A stretch of 7,816 nucleotides of DNA from Thiotrichaceae bacterium (GTDB lineage Bacteria > Pseudomonadota > Gammaproteobacteria > Thiotrichales > Thiotrichaceae). A program made the position numbers and the translations under genes. Position 1 is the stretch's first letter. Every line of letters starts with the position of its first letter. Shown here piece by piece: positions 6,901 through 7,816 of the stretch. The stretch lies in contig WGBH01000098.1 of the NCBI GenBank assembly GCA_015494435.1, positions 1 through 7,816 on the forward strand, written 5' to 3'. The notes under the pieces are model-generated. The model was not told where the DNA came from, did no database searches, and saw nothing but the letters and a program-made list of their open reading frames with translations.

Positions 6901-7215
6901 ATTAACCAATAGCGTATGTTTTTTCTTGTTAATGGCGGCAAGTGCTTTATCGGCAACTTTTAGGCTGATCTTTTCAACGGCTTGCTGGTAAGCTGTTTCA
7001 GGACAATCAGGGTTTAAGCGTCGTAATGCCGCCAAGAGATAACGGACTAACACCACTTCTGATTTATTGGCTCGCCCTAATAAGCCATCACTGCGATCAG
7101 GTAGGTTAGAAAAGCGTTCTTTGTGCCACGCATATTCTACCGTCCAGCCAAGGTCTTCTAATACCTCTTGTGTGGCAGCTTCAACTAACCCATCTTCGGA
7201 ATATTCATAGCTCAT
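3997..7215 (-). CDS. hsdR: Type I restriction endonuclease subunit R (HsdR)
   Basis: This is the motor and nuclease subunit of a type I restriction-modification complex. It translocates DNA using ATP and cuts unmodified DNA when assembled with HsdM and HsdS. Its 1072 residues make it full length. The N-terminal nuclease has a PD-(D/E)xK signature with D154 in RRPDIVGF and E168/K170 in FFELKA. The first RecA-like motor domain shows Walker A TQGSGKS (303-309), DEAH at 407-410 and GFTGTP (433-438). The second shows ITGFDAP (656-662) and QTIARANR (680-687). A glycine-rich charged linker (about 720-732) leads to a long helical C-terminal region that likely contacts the methylase. No frameshift or missing motif is seen. 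The ATG at 7215 follows AAGGGGC at good spacing. hsdM and hsdS are absent from this window. The gene is divergent from vapBC, so it must have its own promoter in 7216-7443. Confidence 0.95.
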   Translation of the reverse strand: MSYEYSEDGLVEAATQEVLEDLGWTVEYAWHKERFSNLPDRSDGLLGRANKSEVVLVRYLLAALRRLNPDCPETAYQQAVEKISLKVADKALAAINKKKHTLLVNGVEVSYQNDKDVLKKKTLKVFDFKQPEKNDFRAVRQLEVVGKLYNRRPDIVGFVNGIPLVFFELKAHHTDLRHAYDDNLSDYKDTIPELLHNNAFIILSNGTDSRVGTVTSPYKFFLEWKRIEEDDKGVVSLDTLLRGTCDKTRLLDILENFLLFDGEGNNVIKLMAKNHQFIGVNKVVERARNLSDLKQKLDVFWHTQGSGKSYSMVFMCQKILRKYGGGITFLIVVDRSELENQLYDDFTGVGAVTEKNVRAKSRVHLRELLAENHRYVFTLIHKFSINPKKEKDYPLITERENIIVISDEAHRTQGGTFARNMRFNGIPNATYLGFTGTPLIKEEEHLTEQIFGGYVSVYDFKRSIEDGSTLPLRYLNRGEKLDIENPDLDERMAEIINNEELDDDQRRKLARLFKRDYPILTSEDRLRAIAKDLVWHFNERGYQGKAMFVALDKPTAVRMYDLVMKYWPEYCAELKQRIQNSEDQQQALRLQRHLQRVEKTEVCVVVSSEQNEVKKFRNLGLDIATHREKMVSRDLEKEFKDDDNPFRLAFVCAMWITGFDAPCVSTVYLDKPIRGHTLMQTIARANRVYDDEKENGLIVDYGNVYQQLEKAYSVYGEGDKNSGGKGGKDDTENPQRPVELLEEMADEIQTAITVVIEFLQEVQFDLDSLIEAETAMIKLAKITEATNAICLNETTRTQFEVAAREVFRKYKALYPEAEAKPFTQQYNAIEAIYGQLNQKTKQADISDVMMRLQQEVNMSVSLKENVVRDSDYVDLGNLDFDKLRAAFAQSQHKNAVVFNLQEAIEKKLEQMIKQNPIRLQFYEKYKEIIEKYNAGKDPNAVQEAFDSLNNFMKNDLTPELDRAIREGLNEETLAIYDLLKKSKLTNKEKQAVKEVAKTTLEVLKAEKLKLAHWRESIQVSSQVKITIAQSLQYLPQEPYPDDELEQLSQSVYQHVYTNYQGAGASTYGSFGY

Positions 7216-7281
7216 TTATTGCCCCTTGTTCCTTAGCCTTTTACTTTCATTAATTAACCATTGCCCAAATTATTTATTACT

Positions 7282-7318
7282 ATTCCCCTCAATATCTCAG
7301 CGGCTCTAGCTGGGGAAT
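7282..7318. promoter_or_regulatory. Inverted repeat in the hsdR-vapBC divergent region
   Basis: ATTCCCC at 7282-7288 pairs exactly with GGGGAAT at 7312-7318, and AGC 7299-7301 can pair with GCT 7309-7311 inside. It lies 67 nt upstream of the hsdR start and could be an operator or part of the hsdR leader. No T-run follows on either strand, so it is not a clear terminator. Confidence 0.35.
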
Positions 7319-7394
7319 TCTCAATCGTAAAGAGTATAAATCAATCAATAGAATAAGGTATTTGAATTGGAAATAATATAGCTTCTTATAGTAA

Positions 7395-7400
7395 TATAAT
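7395..7400 (+). promoter_or_regulatory. Likely -10 box of the vapBC promoter
   Basis: The hexamer is a perfect TATAAT, 43 nt before the vapB start. At the ideal 17-nt spacing the -35 position is only AT-rich (7372-7377). A TTGAAT at 7362-7367 is too far from this box but could serve the nearby TATAGT at 7387-7392 with a 19-nt spacer. Confidence 0.5.
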
Positions 7401-7427
7401 GTGTATTAGTGTATCGTAAATACACAT
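7399..7427. promoter_or_regulatory. Probable autoregulatory operator of the vapBC operon
   Basis: ATGTGTATT (7399-7407) and AATACACAT (7419-7427) are perfect inverted 9-mers with an 11-nt spacer, so equivalent bases are about two helical turns apart. The left arm overlaps the last two bases of the TATAAT box and the right arm ends 16 nt before the vapB start. This placement fits repression by the VapB or VapBC complex, which is the common mode for this TA family. Binding itself is inferred. Confidence 0.6.
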
Positions 7428-7443
7428 AAGCACAGGAGGCGGT

Positions 7444-7686
7444 ATGCGTACTAATATTGTTTTAGATGATCAACTCACCCATGAAGCATTTTTATTAACA
7501 GGTATTAAAACCAAAAAAGAGTTAGTCGATTTTGCACTTAAGGAATTGATTCGTATAAAAAAACAAGAGCGAGGCGAGGGCTTATGCACAGTTTTTAAAG
7601 CCCTGCACCAGCTCAAGCTAACTAGCGATCCCTTCCCCGATATTCAGCGAGAAGATCGAAGCAATGCTTTTGCGGATGAACTTTGA
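7444..7686 (+). CDS. vapB: VapB-type antitoxin (type II toxin-antitoxin system)
   Basis: This 80-residue protein begins MRTNIVLDDQL, then has TGIKTKKELVDFALKELI (19-36) and a basic stretch near 37-43. That is the DNA-binding VapB layout known for MRTNI/MRTTI antitoxins paired with PIN-domain toxins. The C-terminal part (44-80) is presumably the disordered tail that wraps and blocks the toxin, with an aromatic/proline stretch DPFPDI at 62-67 and an acidic end, FADEL. It should also repress its own promoter through the upstream palindrome. The ATG at 7444 is preceded by a strong AGGAGG (7434-7439) at a short 4-nt spacing. The toxin gene begins 2 nt after its stop, as in a co-translated TA pair. 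It is transcribed away from hsdR, and such pairs are frequent next to restriction genes. Confidence 0.85.
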   Translation: MRTNIVLDDQLTHEAFLLTGIKTKKELVDFALKELIRIKKQERGEGLCTVFKALHQLKLTSDPFPDIQREDRSNAFADEL

Positions 7687-7688
7687 CC

Positions 7689-7816
7689 ATGTTGTGCGAT
7701 ACCAATATTATAAGCGAACTAGCAAGACCTAAGCCCAATAAAGGTGTTTGGGCATGGGCAAGCCAGCACCAACATATTCATATTAGCACCATAACGGTGG
7801 AAGAGCTGTACTTTGG
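7689..7816 (+). CDS. vapC: VapC-type PIN-domain toxin, 3' end outside window
   Basis: The frame opens at ATG 7689, 2 nt past the vapB stop, and stays open to the window edge (42 codons). The product starts MLCDTNIISELARPKPN and later reads HISTITVEELYF. The early acidic D4 with N6 in DTN, E10, and the T-x-x-E-E-L segment with E39 are the N-terminal half of the PIN-domain metal site. This is the FitB/VapC form of toxin, a magnesium-dependent RNase that cuts specific RNAs (in studied members often tRNA) when the antitoxin is lost. The remaining acidic residues and the end of the gene are not visible. Intactness cannot be judged. Confidence 0.85.
   Translation, partial: MLCDTNIISELARPKPNKGVWAWASQHQHIHISTITVEELYF

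Noticed and set aside
7216..7443. Minus-strand promoter for hsdR
   Set aside because: One must exist, but several AT-rich hexamers are equally plausible and none has a good -35/-10 pair, so none is listed.

Overview
The window looks like an AT-rich gammaproteobacterial chromosome segment in which ordinary housekeeping genes meet a small defence/toxin-antitoxin patch. The DUF3301 membrane protein at 1399-1716, the BioF and RpiA sequence types (RpiA active-site residues fall at the same positions as I recall for E. coli) and a GTTCCC/GGGAAC palindrome all suit a gammaproteobacterium, perhaps a sulfur- or methane-oxidising lineage. The genus cannot be fixed from the sequence, and that lineage guess is inference.

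Layout. Positions 1-69 are the end of an unidentified plus-strand gene. On the minus strand an inositol-monophosphatase-family gene (557-1351) overlaps msrB (172-573) by 17 nt, so the two are very probably co-transcribed. A divergent DUF3301 gene follows after only 47 nt. The 334-nt gap at 1717-2050 has no gene but is full of palindromes: a 21-bp-arm hairpin, a perfect 13-bp-arm hairpin and a diverged half copy of the first. The outer pieces form 27-bp terminal inverted repeats (24/27 identical) around a 220-bp segment, which resembles a small non-autonomous element (MITE-like). bioF (2051-3214) comes next and converges on rpiA (3230-3883, minus).

Downstream is the accessory part. A full-length type I restriction subunit gene, hsdR (3997-7215, minus), lies directly upstream of rpiA on the same strand. 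A 228-nt divergent control region then separates it from a vapBC-type toxin-antitoxin pair (7444 to the window end, plus). The vapBC leader has a consensus TATAAT box overlapped by a 9-bp-arm inverted repeat, as expected for an autorepressed TA operon. No hsdM or hsdS is present in the window, so whether HsdR is part of a working system depends on sequence to the right or elsewhere in the genome.

No undescribed system is demonstrable here. The observations most worth checking are the composite palindromic element before bioF, the solitary hsdR beside vapBC, the vapBC operator, and an MsrB with serine at the usual resolving-cysteine position.
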